Origin: Comamonadaceae bacterium
GTDB lineage: Bacteria > Pseudomonadota > Gammaproteobacteria > Burkholderiales > Burkholderiaceae_C
Length of the DNA: 5,134 nt
Assembly (NCBI GenBank): GCA_947460165.1
Contig: CANHKH010000275.1
Coordinates: 1-5,134, forward strand
Reading direction: 5' to 3'
Shown piece after piece: positions 1 to 5,134 of the stretch. Within the stretch, counting starts at the first letter, position 1. Each line of letters starts with the position of its first letter. The notes beneath the pieces were generated by a model. The model was not told the origin of the DNA. It worked only from the letters and a program-made list of their open reading frames with translations, and did not search any database. The translations under genes and the position numbers were made by a program.

Positions 1-974
1 CCGGGCAACTGCGTGCGGCCGCGCACGCCGCCAAAGGCGCTGCCGCGCCAAACCCGGCCGGTGACCAACTGAAAGGGGCGGGTTGAAATTTCTTGGCCCG
101 CGCCGGCCACGCCAATGATGATGCTCTCGCCCCAGCCTTTGTGACAGCACTCCAGGGCTGCGCGCATCACCTGCACATTGCCTATGCATTCAAAGCTGAA
201 GTCCACCCCGCCGTCGGTCATCTCGGCAATCACGTCTTGAATGGGCCTGCTGAAGTCTTTCGGGTTGATGCAATCGCTCGCGCCCATGAGTGTGGCCAAA
301 CCGAATTTGTCCGGGTTGGTGTCCACCCCAATGATGCGCCCGGCCTTGGCCTGGCGTGCCCCTTGGATCACCGCCAGCCCAATGCCGCCCAAGCCAAACA
401 CGGCAACCTGGTCGCCCGCCTTCACCTTGGCCGTGTTGTGGACCGCACCTATGCCTGTGGTGACGCCGCAGCCCAACAAGCACACCTTGTCCAAAGGCGC
501 TTGGGGGTGAATTTTGGCCAGTGAGATCTCGGGCACCACCGTGTACTCGCTGAAGGTGCTGGTGCCCATGTAATGGAACAAGGGCTGGCCTTGGTAGGAA
601 AAGCGTGTGCTGCCATCAGGCATCAAACCCTTGCCCTGGGTGGCCCGGACTTTTTGGCACAAATTGGTTTTGCCTGATTTGCAAAACTTGCATTCATGGC
701 ATTCGGCGGTGTAGAGCGGGATGACTTGGTCGCCTGGTGCCACGCTGCTCACGCCTGCCCCCACTTGCACCACCACGCCGCCGCCTTCGTGGCCCAGCAC
801 CACGGGGAAAAGACCCTCAGGGTCGTCGCCGCTGAGCGTGAAGGCATCGGTGTGACACACCCCCGTGTGCGTGATGCGCACCAGCACCTCGCCCGCCTGG
901 GGTGGCGCGACATCAATTTCCACAATCTCCAAGGCTTGACCTGCTGCAAAGGCCACAGCGGCACGCGATTTCAT
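1..974 (-). CDS. frmA: S-(hydroxymethyl)glutathione dehydrogenase / class III alcohol dehydrogenase (C-terminus cut by window edge)
   Basis: This zinc-dependent medium-chain dehydrogenase oxidises S-hydroxymethylglutathione (formaldehyde plus glutathione) to S-formylglutathione with NAD+ in the cytoplasm. The frame is open from the ATG at 974 to the left edge, giving 324 full codons. The family is usually about 370 residues, so roughly 45 C-terminal residues lie outside. Visible residues are: catalytic zinc ligands C40 (in GVCHTDAFTLSG), H62 and E63 (GHEGGG), and C169; structural zinc cysteines C92, C95, C98 and C106; the class III hallmark R110 before TQGKGLMPDG, which in this class binds the glutathione carboxylate; the Rossmann motif GLGGIG at 194-199; and D218, which favours NAD over NADP. 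A GGAG lies 5 bases before the start. It is transcribed away from xoxF, and formaldehyde from methanol oxidation would be its substrate. No frameshift is seen. A generic alcohol dehydrogenase is unlikely given the class III residues. Confidence 0.96.
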   Translation of the reverse strand, partial: MKSRAAVAFAAGQALEIVEIDVAPPQAGEVLVRITHTGVCHTDAFTLSGDDPEGLFPVVLGHEGGGVVVQVGAGVSSVAPGDQVIPLYTAECHECKFCKSGKTNLCQKVRATQGKGLMPDGSTRFSYQGQPLFHYMGTSTFSEYTVVPEISLAKIHPQAPLDKVCLLGCGVTTGIGAVHNTAKVKAGDQVAVFGLGGIGLAVIQGARQAKAGRIIGVDTNPDKFGLATLMGASDCINPKDFSRPIQDVIAEMTDGGVDFSFECIGNVQVMRAALECCHKGWGESIIIGVAGAGQEISTRPFQLVTGRVWRGSAFGGVRGRTQLP

Positions 975-979
975 GGGCG

Positions 980-983
980 CTCC
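980..983 (-). promoter_or_regulatory. Ribosome binding site of the class III alcohol dehydrogenase
   Basis: On the minus strand GGAG (within TTGGAG) is followed by five bases and the ATG at 974. It supports this start, which also gives the N-terminus expected of the family (MKSRAAVAF). Confidence 0.7.
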
Positions 984-1082
984 AAGTCATTCAATGAGGT
1001 AGCTGCTGCAAAGCAAGTTGTCTGCCACTCAGCTTGGTGTTGGCCGGGCCTGGGTTTCTGGCTGGCCTGGTGTGGGGGACTT

Positions 1083-1123
1083 GTGCATGCACCAGGCGGG
1101 TGGCGCCATGGGGTGCGTGCACC
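1083..1123. repeat. Direct repeat of a self-palindromic 11-mer (GTGCRTGCACC), candidate operator
   Basis: GTGCATGCACC at 1083-1093 and GTGCGTGCACC at 1113-1123 match at 10 of 11 bases and begin exactly 30 bases apart, close to three helical turns. The first copy contains the perfect 10-bp palindrome GTGCATGCAC. Between them lies another palindrome, TGGCGCCA, at 1101-1108. Position is about 110-150 bases upstream of the frmA start. The regulatory role is an inference from symmetry and phasing. Confidence 0.4.
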
Positions 1124-1157
1124 ACGTTTTGCACGGGCCGACATGGGGCTGGGCCGA

Positions 1158-1214
1158 TGACACAGTGTCACGGGCTGTACCGCTTTTGACGCGAGGACAT
1201 GGCACAACGTGTCA
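1158..1214. repeat. Two copies of the inverted repeat TGRCAC-N(1/3)-GTGTCA, candidate regulator-binding sites for xoxF
   Basis: Copy one, 1158-1170, is a perfect palindrome TGACAC-A-GTGTCA. Copy two, 1200-1214, reads TGGCAC-AAC-GTGTCA, with five of six arm positions symmetric. Both are followed by CGG, so GTGTCACGG occurs at 1165-1173 and again at 1209-1217. Their centres (1164 and 1207) are 43 bases apart, about four helical turns. They sit about 190-240 bases upstream of the xoxF start. The pattern is seen directly; binding by a regulator is an inference. Confidence 0.45.
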
Positions 1215-1264
1215 CGGTGCGGCGGCCTTTGCGCGTGTCTTCAAGGGTTTGACCGAAGTGAATT

Positions 1265-1277
1265 CGCCATCATGGCG
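1265..1277. repeat. Perfect 13-bp inverted repeat CGCCAT-C-ATGGCG
   Basis: Six-base arms flank a single central base, about 125 bases upstream of the xoxF start and immediately after a TTGACC box at 1249-1254. It could be an operator or a chance palindrome in GC-rich DNA; nothing else supports a function. Confidence 0.3.
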
Positions 1278-1388
1278 GCGCAGGCCGCGATGGTCTGGAA
1301 ATTGCAGAGTGCGGTGCACTGAGCACGGCAGAGCGGGTCACCGCTTCACAAGCTCAGAGCAAGACAAGCTCTCATCCCTTTGCAACCC

Positions 1389-1393
1389 AGGAG
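1389..1393 (+). promoter_or_regulatory. Ribosome binding site of xoxF
   Basis: AGGAG lies six bases before the ATG at 1400. It decides between the two consecutive ATG codons (1400 and 1403) only weakly, but strongly favours this pair over any downstream start. Confidence 0.8.
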
Positions 1394-1399
1394 TCAAGC

Positions 1400-3226
1400 A
1401 TGATGAAAATAGCAAGATGGCCTTCGTGGCTTATGTTTTTTGCGCTGATCGCCACCGCGCTCGCCTTCTCACCCGGCGCCCACGCCAACGCCGATGTGGA
1501 AAAAAACATTGCCAAGCCAGGCAACTGGGCCATGCAAGCGGGCGACATGTACAACCAGCGCTACAGCCGGCTCTCGCAGATCAACACCAAGAATGTCAAC
1601 AAACTGCAAGTAGCCTGGACTTTTTCAACCGGCGTGCTGCGTGGCCATGAGGGCTCGCCCCTGGTCGTGGACGGCATGATGTACATGGTCTCGCCTTTCC
1701 CGAACAAGGTCTTCGCCATCAACCTGGACACCCAGGAAATTGTCTGGAAATACGAGCCCAAGCAAGACCCGGCCGTCATCCCGCAAATGTGCTGCGACAC
1801 GGTCAACCGTGGCGTGGCCTATGCCGAAGGCAAGGTCTTTATGCAGCAGGCCGACTCCACCTTGGTGGCGCTGGACGCCAAGACCGGCAAGCTGATTTGG
1901 TCTGTGGTCAATGGTGACCCCAAAACAGGCGCGGTCAACACCAATGCGCCTCACATCTTTAAAGACAAGGTCATCACCGGCATCAGCGGTGGCGAGTGGG
2001 GTGTGCGCGGCTACATCTCGGCCTATGACATCCACACCGGAAAAATGGTCTGGCGCGGCTACAGCGTGGGCCCGGACAAGGACATGCTCATAGACCCCGA
2101 AAAAAGCATGACCTGGACCGATGGCCGCATGCAGCCGGTGGGCAAAGATTCCTCCATCAAAACCTGGCAGGGCGACCAATGGAAGAACGGCGGCGGCACC
2201 ACCTGGGGCTGGTTCAGCTATGACAAAGAGCAAAACCTGATGTATTACGGCACTGGCAACCCCTCGACCTGGAATCCCTCTCAGCGCCCGGGCGACAACA
2301 AATGGTCCATGACCATCTGGGCCCGCGACGTGGACACCGGTATGACGCGCTGGGTCTACCAGATGACACCCTTTGACGAGTGGGACTTTGACGGCGTCAA
2401 CGAGATGATCTTGGCCGACATCAATGTGCGCGGCAAACCCACCAAGGCCCTGGTCCACTTTGACCGCAACGGCTTTGCCTACACCTTGAACCGCGTCACT
2501 GGTGAGTTGTTGGTGGCCGAAAAGTTCGACCCGCAAGTCAACTGGGCCACGCATGTGGACATGAAGTCCGGCCGCCCCGTCACCGTGGCCAAGTACTCTA
2601 CCGCGCGCAACGGCCCCGACGTCAACACCAAGGGCATCTGCCCTGCCGCGCTGGGCACCAAAGACCAGCAGCCGGCCTCCTTTGATCCGAACACCAAGCT
2701 GTTTTACGTGCCCACCAACCACACTTGCATGGACTACGAGCCCTTCAAGGTGGAGTACACCGCCGGCCAGCCCTACATTGGAGCCACCTTGTCCATGTTC
2801 CCTGCGCCCAACAGCCACGGCGGCTTGGGCAACTTCATCGCCTGGGATGCTGACAAAGGAAAAATTGTGCAGACCAAGGCCGAGAAATTCTCGGTCTGGA
2901 GCGGCTCTTTGAACACCGCAGGCGGCCTGTCTTGCTACGGCACGCTGGAGGGTCACCTCAAGTGCGTGGACGCCCGCGACATCAACAAAGAGCTGTTCAA
3001 GTTCAAAACCCCCTCGGGCGTCATTGGCAATGTGTTCACCTATGAGCACAAAGGCAAGCAGTACCTGGGCGTGTTCTCTGGCATAGGGGGCTGGGCCGGC
3101 ATAGGCATGGCCGCAGGGTTGGAAAAAGACACCGATGGCCTGGGCGCTGTGGGTGGCTACAAAAACCTGAGCCGTTACACCGAACTGGGTGGCTCACTCA
3201 CGGTGTTTGCCCTGCCCAACAACTGA
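1400..3226 (+). CDS. xoxF: Lanthanide-dependent PQQ methanol dehydrogenase large subunit (XoxF)
   Basis: This periplasmic quinoprotein oxidises methanol, and probably other short alcohols, and gives electrons to a cytochrome c. The 608 residues start with a signal peptide (hydrophobic segment about 10-23, likely cleavage after AHA, residue 29). An eight-bladed beta-propeller follows, with repeated tryptophan-docking blade motifs such as DAKTGKLIW and DIHTGKMVW. Active-site features by family knowledge are: E84 in GHEGSP; the vicinal cysteines C131-C132; R137; E199 in GISGGEWGVRG; W269 in GGGTTWGW, which stacks on PQQ; N287 in GTGNPSTWNP; and D329 with D331 in DEWDFDG. D331 is the extra aspartate that coordinates a lanthanide; calcium-dependent MxaF has alanine there. 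Further cysteine pairs C414/C443 and C512/C522 probably form disulfides. A ribosome site precedes it; xoxG and xoxJ follow in the same direction. Which XoxF clade it belongs to needs a tree. Confidence 0.96.
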   Translation: MMKIARWPSWLMFFALIATALAFSPGAHANADVEKNIAKPGNWAMQAGDMYNQRYSRLSQINTKNVNKLQVAWTFSTGVLRGHEGSPLVVDGMMYMVSPFPNKVFAINLDTQEIVWKYEPKQDPAVIPQMCCDTVNRGVAYAEGKVFMQQADSTLVALDAKTGKLIWSVVNGDPKTGAVNTNAPHIFKDKVITGISGGEWGVRGYISAYDIHTGKMVWRGYSVGPDKDMLIDPEKSMTWTDGRMQPVGKDSSIKTWQGDQWKNGGGTTWGWFSYDKEQNLMYYGTGNPSTWNPSQRPGDNKWSMTIWARDVDTGMTRWVYQMTPFDEWDFDGVNEMILADINVRGKPTKALVHFDRNGFAYTLNRVTGELLVAEKFDPQVNWATHVDMKSGRPVTVAKYSTARNGPDVNTKGICPAALGTKDQQPASFDPNTKLFYVPTNHTCMDYEPFKVEYTAGQPYIGATLSMFPAPNSHGGLGNFIAWDADKGKIVQTKAEKFSVWSGSLNTAGGLSCYGTLEGHLKCVDARDINKELFKFKTPSGVIGNVFTYEHKGKQYLGVFSGIGGWAGIGMAAGLEKDTDGLGAVGGYKNLSRYTELGGSLTVFALPNN

Positions 3227-3252
3227 GATTTGCGCGTTGCGCTTGTTCAGCC

Positions 3253-3280
3253 TGCCGCCGTGCCTGTTGGCGCGGCGGCA
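3253..3280 (+). other. Strong stem-loop between xoxF and xoxG
   Basis: TGCCGCCGTGCC pairs with GGCGCGGCGGCA around a TGTT loop: a 12-bp stem, uninterrupted, with one G-U pair. It begins 26 bases after the xoxF stop codon and ends 40 bases before the xoxG ATG. No T-run follows, so it is a poor intrinsic terminator. More likely roles are protection of the xoxF message end or partial attenuation, so that xoxF is made in excess of xoxG. It could also hide a GGCGG stretch just upstream of alternative GTG starts at 3282 and 3285. Confidence 0.7.
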
Positions 3281-3320
3281 AGTGGTGCAGAACTGGCTGC
3301 GCGACCGACTCGAATCACTT

Positions 3321-3713
3321 ATGCCACGTATTTTTTTCATCATCTGTGTCTGGCTCGCCATGTCTGCCAGCGCCTGGGCCCAGGCCGCCAACCAGGCAAC
3401 GTACAAGGTGGTCGACGGCAACAAGGTGGACGCCGAGACCATGAAGGGCTTTCGTGCCTGGCGCTCGGCCGCCTGCGACCGCTGCCACGGCGCCAACCAA
3501 GAGGGCATGGTGGGCCCCTCGCTGATTCAAAGCCTCAAGACCTTGAGCCGGCAAGAGTTTGCCAAGCTCATGGCCGAAGGCCGACCCGACAAAGGCATGC
3601 CCAACTTTGCCACCAACCCCAGCGTCATGAACAACTTAGACCAGCTCTACACCTACCTGAAGGCTCGCTCCGACGGTGCGATCAAGCAGGCCAAGGTCGA
3701 GCCCCTGCCATGA
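3321..3713 (+). CDS. xoxG: Mono-haem c-type cytochrome, electron acceptor of XoxF
   Basis: The protein is the likely periplasmic electron acceptor for XoxF, carrying electrons on toward the terminal oxidase chain. The 130-residue precursor opens with a signal peptide (MPRIFF..., likely cleavage after AWA, residue 20), leaving about 110 residues. The single haem site is CDRCH at 52-56, and the distal ligand is probably M93 in KGMPNF. The C-terminal LDQLYTYLKARSDGA segment is typical of methanol-metabolism cytochromes. It lies 94 bases after xoxF and overlaps xoxJ by four bases (ATGA). The start is not certain: the ATG at 3321 gives the best signal peptide but has no clear Shine-Dalgarno sequence, and GTG codons at 3282 and 3285 are in frame. 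An in-frame ATG inside xoxF at 3189 is rejected. The assignment to XoxG rests on family likeness and position. Confidence 0.88.
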   Translation: MPRIFFIICVWLAMSASAWAQAANQATYKVVDGNKVDAETMKGFRAWRSAACDRCHGANQEGMVGPSLIQSLKTLSRQEFAKLMAEGRPDKGMPNFATNPSVMNNLDQLYTYLKARSDGAIKQAKVEPLP

Positions 3714-4576
3714 AGCCTCATCGCCCTGCCTGCCTGCAGCGCGCTGCATTCGGCCTGGCCTTGGCCTTGCTGACAGGCTCGGTTGCGGCGCAAGCCCAGA
3801 CCGAGCCGCCTCGCAAAGCCTTGAGGGTGTGCCAAGACCCGAACAACATGCCTTTTTCCAGTCTTCAGGCGAAAGGCATAGAAAACCGCATTGCCGAGGT
3901 GTTTGGCCGCAAGCTCCAGCTGCCCGTGACCTACTACTCCTACCCGCAGCGTTTTGCTTTTGTGCGCAACACCTTGCGCTTCAAGCTGCCCGAGCAAGAC
4001 TACCCCTGCGACATCATGATGGGTGTGCCCGTGGGCTTTGACCAGGTGTCTGTCACCAAGCCCTATTACCGCTCTGCCTATGCGCTGGTGATACCCCTGG
4101 GCATTGGGCTGGACCATGTGCAAAGCGCGCAAGATTTTTTGCGCACAGACCCTGCGCGTCTGAACAAACTCAAGATTGGTTTGTTTGACCGGTCCCCTGC
4201 CAGCCAATGGGTGCATGCCCATGGCCTGGTGGACCAGGCCGTGGTCTACAAAATGCTGGACGCCGACCCCGCGCAGTACCCGGGTCAAATCATAGATATC
4301 CACCTCAAAAACCGCCAAATCGACGTGGCCGTGGTGTGGGGCCCCATTGCCGGCTACTTTGCCAAACAGTCGCCGGGCAGCTTGCGGGTGTTGCCGCTCA
4401 AATCGGAGGCAGGGGTGCGTTTTGACTACCCCATCGCCATGGGGGTGCGCCATGGCGAGCGCGAATGGAAGCAGCAGGTAGAGAGCTTGATCGATCAAAG
4501 CCAGGCCGAGATTTTGAGCATCCTCCAAGAGTTTGGCGTCCCCCTGGTGGACGACCCCGATGCCCGCGCTCGCTAG
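3710..4576 (+). CDS. xoxJ: XoxJ: periplasmic substrate-binding-protein-like accessory factor of the lanthanide methanol dehydrogenase
   Basis: This 288-residue protein belongs to the extracellular solute-binding family 3-like group associated with quinoprotein dehydrogenases (XoxJ/MxaJ). It is not thought to serve a transporter; a role in activating or maturing XoxF is proposed for the family. It has a signal peptide (hydrophobic 12-27, likely cleavage after AQA, residue 29). Family-typical motifs follow: LRVCQDPNNMPFS at 38-50, RFAFVRNTL at 81-89, PCDIMMGVP at 99-107, KPYYRSAYALV at 117-127, and DVAVVWGPIAGYFAK at 205-219. C41 and C100 are the only cysteines in the mature part and may pair. 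Its ATG overlaps the xoxG stop (ATGA), so translation is probably coupled. No permease or ATPase gene is nearby, which fits an MDH helper rather than an ABC importer. Confidence 0.93.
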   Translation: MKPHRPACLQRAAFGLALALLTGSVAAQAQTEPPRKALRVCQDPNNMPFSSLQAKGIENRIAEVFGRKLQLPVTYYSYPQRFAFVRNTLRFKLPEQDYPCDIMMGVPVGFDQVSVTKPYYRSAYALVIPLGIGLDHVQSAQDFLRTDPARLNKLKIGLFDRSPASQWVHAHGLVDQAVVYKMLDADPAQYPGQIIDIHLKNRQIDVAVVWGPIAGYFAKQSPGSLRVLPLKSEAGVRFDYPIAMGVRHGEREWKQQVESLIDQSQAEILSILQEFGVPLVDDPDARAR

Positions 4577-4967
4577 TCCCTCCTCCCGGCCCCATGGCGG
4601 GTGTCTCAAGCCCCTGTCATGGCTTGTGGCCGTATGCAGCGGCCTGATGCTGTGCCAGCCCTTTGCCGCTGTGGCCAATGACTTTCCCACCCTGGCCCGC
4701 GTGCAGTATGTGCAAGCTTGCCAGCAGGCTCACCCGGGCCCTTTGTTCGAGATGCAAAGCAAGTGCGCCTGCGCTGTGGACCACCTGGCCAGCACCCTCA
4801 GCCACGAGCAGTACGACACCCTCAAGACATTGAGCGACGCCCTGTCTATTGGTGGCGAACGGGGGGCGGTTTTGCGCGACAACGCCCAGGTGCGACCCCA
4901 GGTGACACGTCTGAAAGACTTGGAGGCTCAAGCGGCGCAAGCCTGTTTTTTGAAGCCAGCCAAATGA
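4560..4967 (+). CDS. Small secreted four-cysteine protein of the xox operon, function unknown
   Basis: I do not recognise a named family. The 135 residues include a long N-terminus, a hydrophobic segment at about 19-38 and a likely signal cleavage after AVA (residue 39), leaving about 96 residues in the periplasm. The mature part has four cysteines: C54, C69, C71 and C129. It has the pattern HPGPLFEMQSKCAC at 58-71 and GGERGAVLRDN at 98-108, and looks largely helical. There is no haem (CXXCH) site. The ATG at 4560 lies within the end of xoxJ (17-base overlap), with GGTGGA eight bases upstream, suggesting translational coupling. A TTG at 4533 is a longer alternative. Export plus operon position suggests a partner or assembly factor for XoxF, XoxG or XoxJ, possibly through disulfide or metal chemistry of the CXC pair; that is inference. 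Confidence 0.8.
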   Translation: MPALASPSSRPHGGCLKPLSWLVAVCSGLMLCQPFAAVANDFPTLARVQYVQACQQAHPGPLFEMQSKCACAVDHLASTLSHEQYDTLKTLSDALSIGGERGAVLRDNAQVRPQVTRLKDLEAQAAQACFLKPAK

Positions 4968-5134
4968 CCGGGCTGCGCTGCGCGCATTCGCAAAGCCCAT
5001 GCCGCCTTGGGCGGTCAGCTCAGCCTAAATCCGGCTACAGGGACTTCCCACGTAGTCAAGTGATGTGATCATGTTTTTTCTTGATTGCGGTTTCCTTGGG
5101 GCTGACGCGAACCGGGTGGCTTGAAACGAGGAAC
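4968..5134. other. Non-coding tail after the operon with weak stem-loops
   Basis: No credible gene is seen here. Right after the stop codon, GGGC-TGCG at 4970-4977 can pair with CGCA-AA-GCCC at 4989-4998 (8 bp with a two-base bulge). A second small hairpin, CCGCC-TTG-GGCGG, lies at 5002-5014. Neither has a T-run. A six-T run at 5074-5079 is preceded by only a 4-bp stem (TGAT/ATCA, 5061-5071). Together these might end the xox transcript, but no single element is a convincing intrinsic terminator. Confidence 0.35.
5128..5133 (+). promoter_or_regulatory. Possible ribosome binding site of a gene beginning beyond the right edge
   Basis: GAGGAA lies at the last bases of the window, after about 160 bases without a gene. 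It would fit a start codon a few bases outside. The following sequence is not visible, so this is only a suggestion. Confidence 0.25.

Larger units (their letters stand above)
975..1399. promoter_or_regulatory. Divergent intergenic control region between frmA and xoxF
   Basis: These 425 bases separate two genes read in opposite directions, so both promoters should lie here. Open frames that cross the region show no recognisable protein and run out of frame into xoxF or frmA. I found no convincing -35/-10 pair: TTGACG at 1186-1191 and TTGACC at 1249-1254 resemble -35 boxes on the plus strand but lack a good -10 box at 16-18 bases. What stands out is the density of short palindromes and repeated motifs (1083-1123, 1158-1214, 1265-1277), plus small leader stem-loops at 1332-1345 (AGCGG/CCGCT) and 1356-1372 (AGAGC/GCTCT) just before the xoxF ribosome site. 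The region is long for a Burkholderiales intergenic gap, consistent with regulated promoters. Confidence 0.65.

Noticed and set aside
696..1160. Plus-strand open frame of 154 codons over the 5' end of frmA
   Set aside because: It lies antisense to the conserved class III dehydrogenase and has a His/Ala/Gly-rich, non-family translation.
1200..1219. TGGCAC at 1200-1205 as the -24 element of a sigma-54 promoter
   Set aside because: No TTGCW -12 element follows at the required spacing; the TGGCAC is better explained as one arm of the repeated palindrome.
1018..1650. Plus-strand open frame of 210 codons starting in the intergenic region
   Set aside because: It runs out of frame into xoxF for 250 bases, lacks a ribosome site and domain, and the translation looks like random GC-rich sequence.
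1625..3049. Long antisense open frame (474 codons) across xoxF
   Set aside because: Its codons mirror the high third-position GC of xoxF on the other strand; the translation has no recognisable domain, and the sense strand encodes a clear XoxF.
3710..4576. xoxJ as the substrate-binding subunit of an ABC amino-acid importer
   Set aside because: The DPNNMPFS, RFAFVRNTL and VVWGPIAGYFA motifs belong to the dehydrogenase-associated group, and no permease or ATPase gene is adjacent.
3653..4690. Long antisense open frame (345 codons) across xoxJ
   Set aside because: It is a shadow of xoxJ codon bias, with a low-complexity, His- and Gly-rich translation and no family resemblance.
5061..5079. Intrinsic terminator with the six-T run at 5074-5079
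   Set aside because: The stem before it is only four A/T-rich base pairs (TGAT/ATCA), too weak for a confident call.

Overview
The window is GC-rich and gene-dense. Its protein sequences and strong G/C third-position preference (with frequent TTG leucine codons) point to a betaproteobacterium of the order Burkholderiales, perhaps Comamonadaceae; the family-level guess is an inference from style, not a search. The content is a methanol (short-chain alcohol) oxidation locus of the lanthanide-dependent Xox type, set next to the glutathione-dependent formaldehyde-oxidation gene.

Layout. Positions 1-974, minus strand: the first 324 codons of a class III alcohol dehydrogenase / S-(hydroxymethyl)glutathione dehydrogenase (frmA/adhC type), cut off by the window's left edge. 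Positions 975-1399: a 425-bp divergent intergenic region with no convincing gene but with several short palindromes and two pairs of repeated motifs, suitable as operators. Positions 1400-3226, plus: xoxF, a PQQ methanol dehydrogenase large subunit carrying the extra aspartate (D331) that marks lanthanide-dependent enzymes. Positions 3227-3320: a gap holding a 12-bp stem-loop. Positions 3321-3713: xoxG, a short secreted mono-haem cytochrome c. Positions 3710-4576: xoxJ, a periplasmic binding-protein-like MDH accessory factor, overlapping xoxG by ATGA. Positions 4560-4967: a small secreted protein with four cysteines that I cannot name, overlapping xoxJ. Positions 4968-5134: a non-coding tail with weak stem-loops and a possible ribosome binding site at the very end.

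How it works together. XoxF would oxidise methanol in the periplasm using PQQ and a lanthanide ion, and pass electrons to XoxG. XoxJ is thought to help activate or mature XoxF. Formaldehyde entering the cytoplasm would react with glutathione and be oxidised by the divergently encoded dehydrogenase. No calcium-type mxaF and no mxaI-like small subunit is present in the window. The least explained parts are the four-cysteine protein in the operon, the strong hairpin between xoxF and xoxG, and the repeated palindromes upstream of xoxF.
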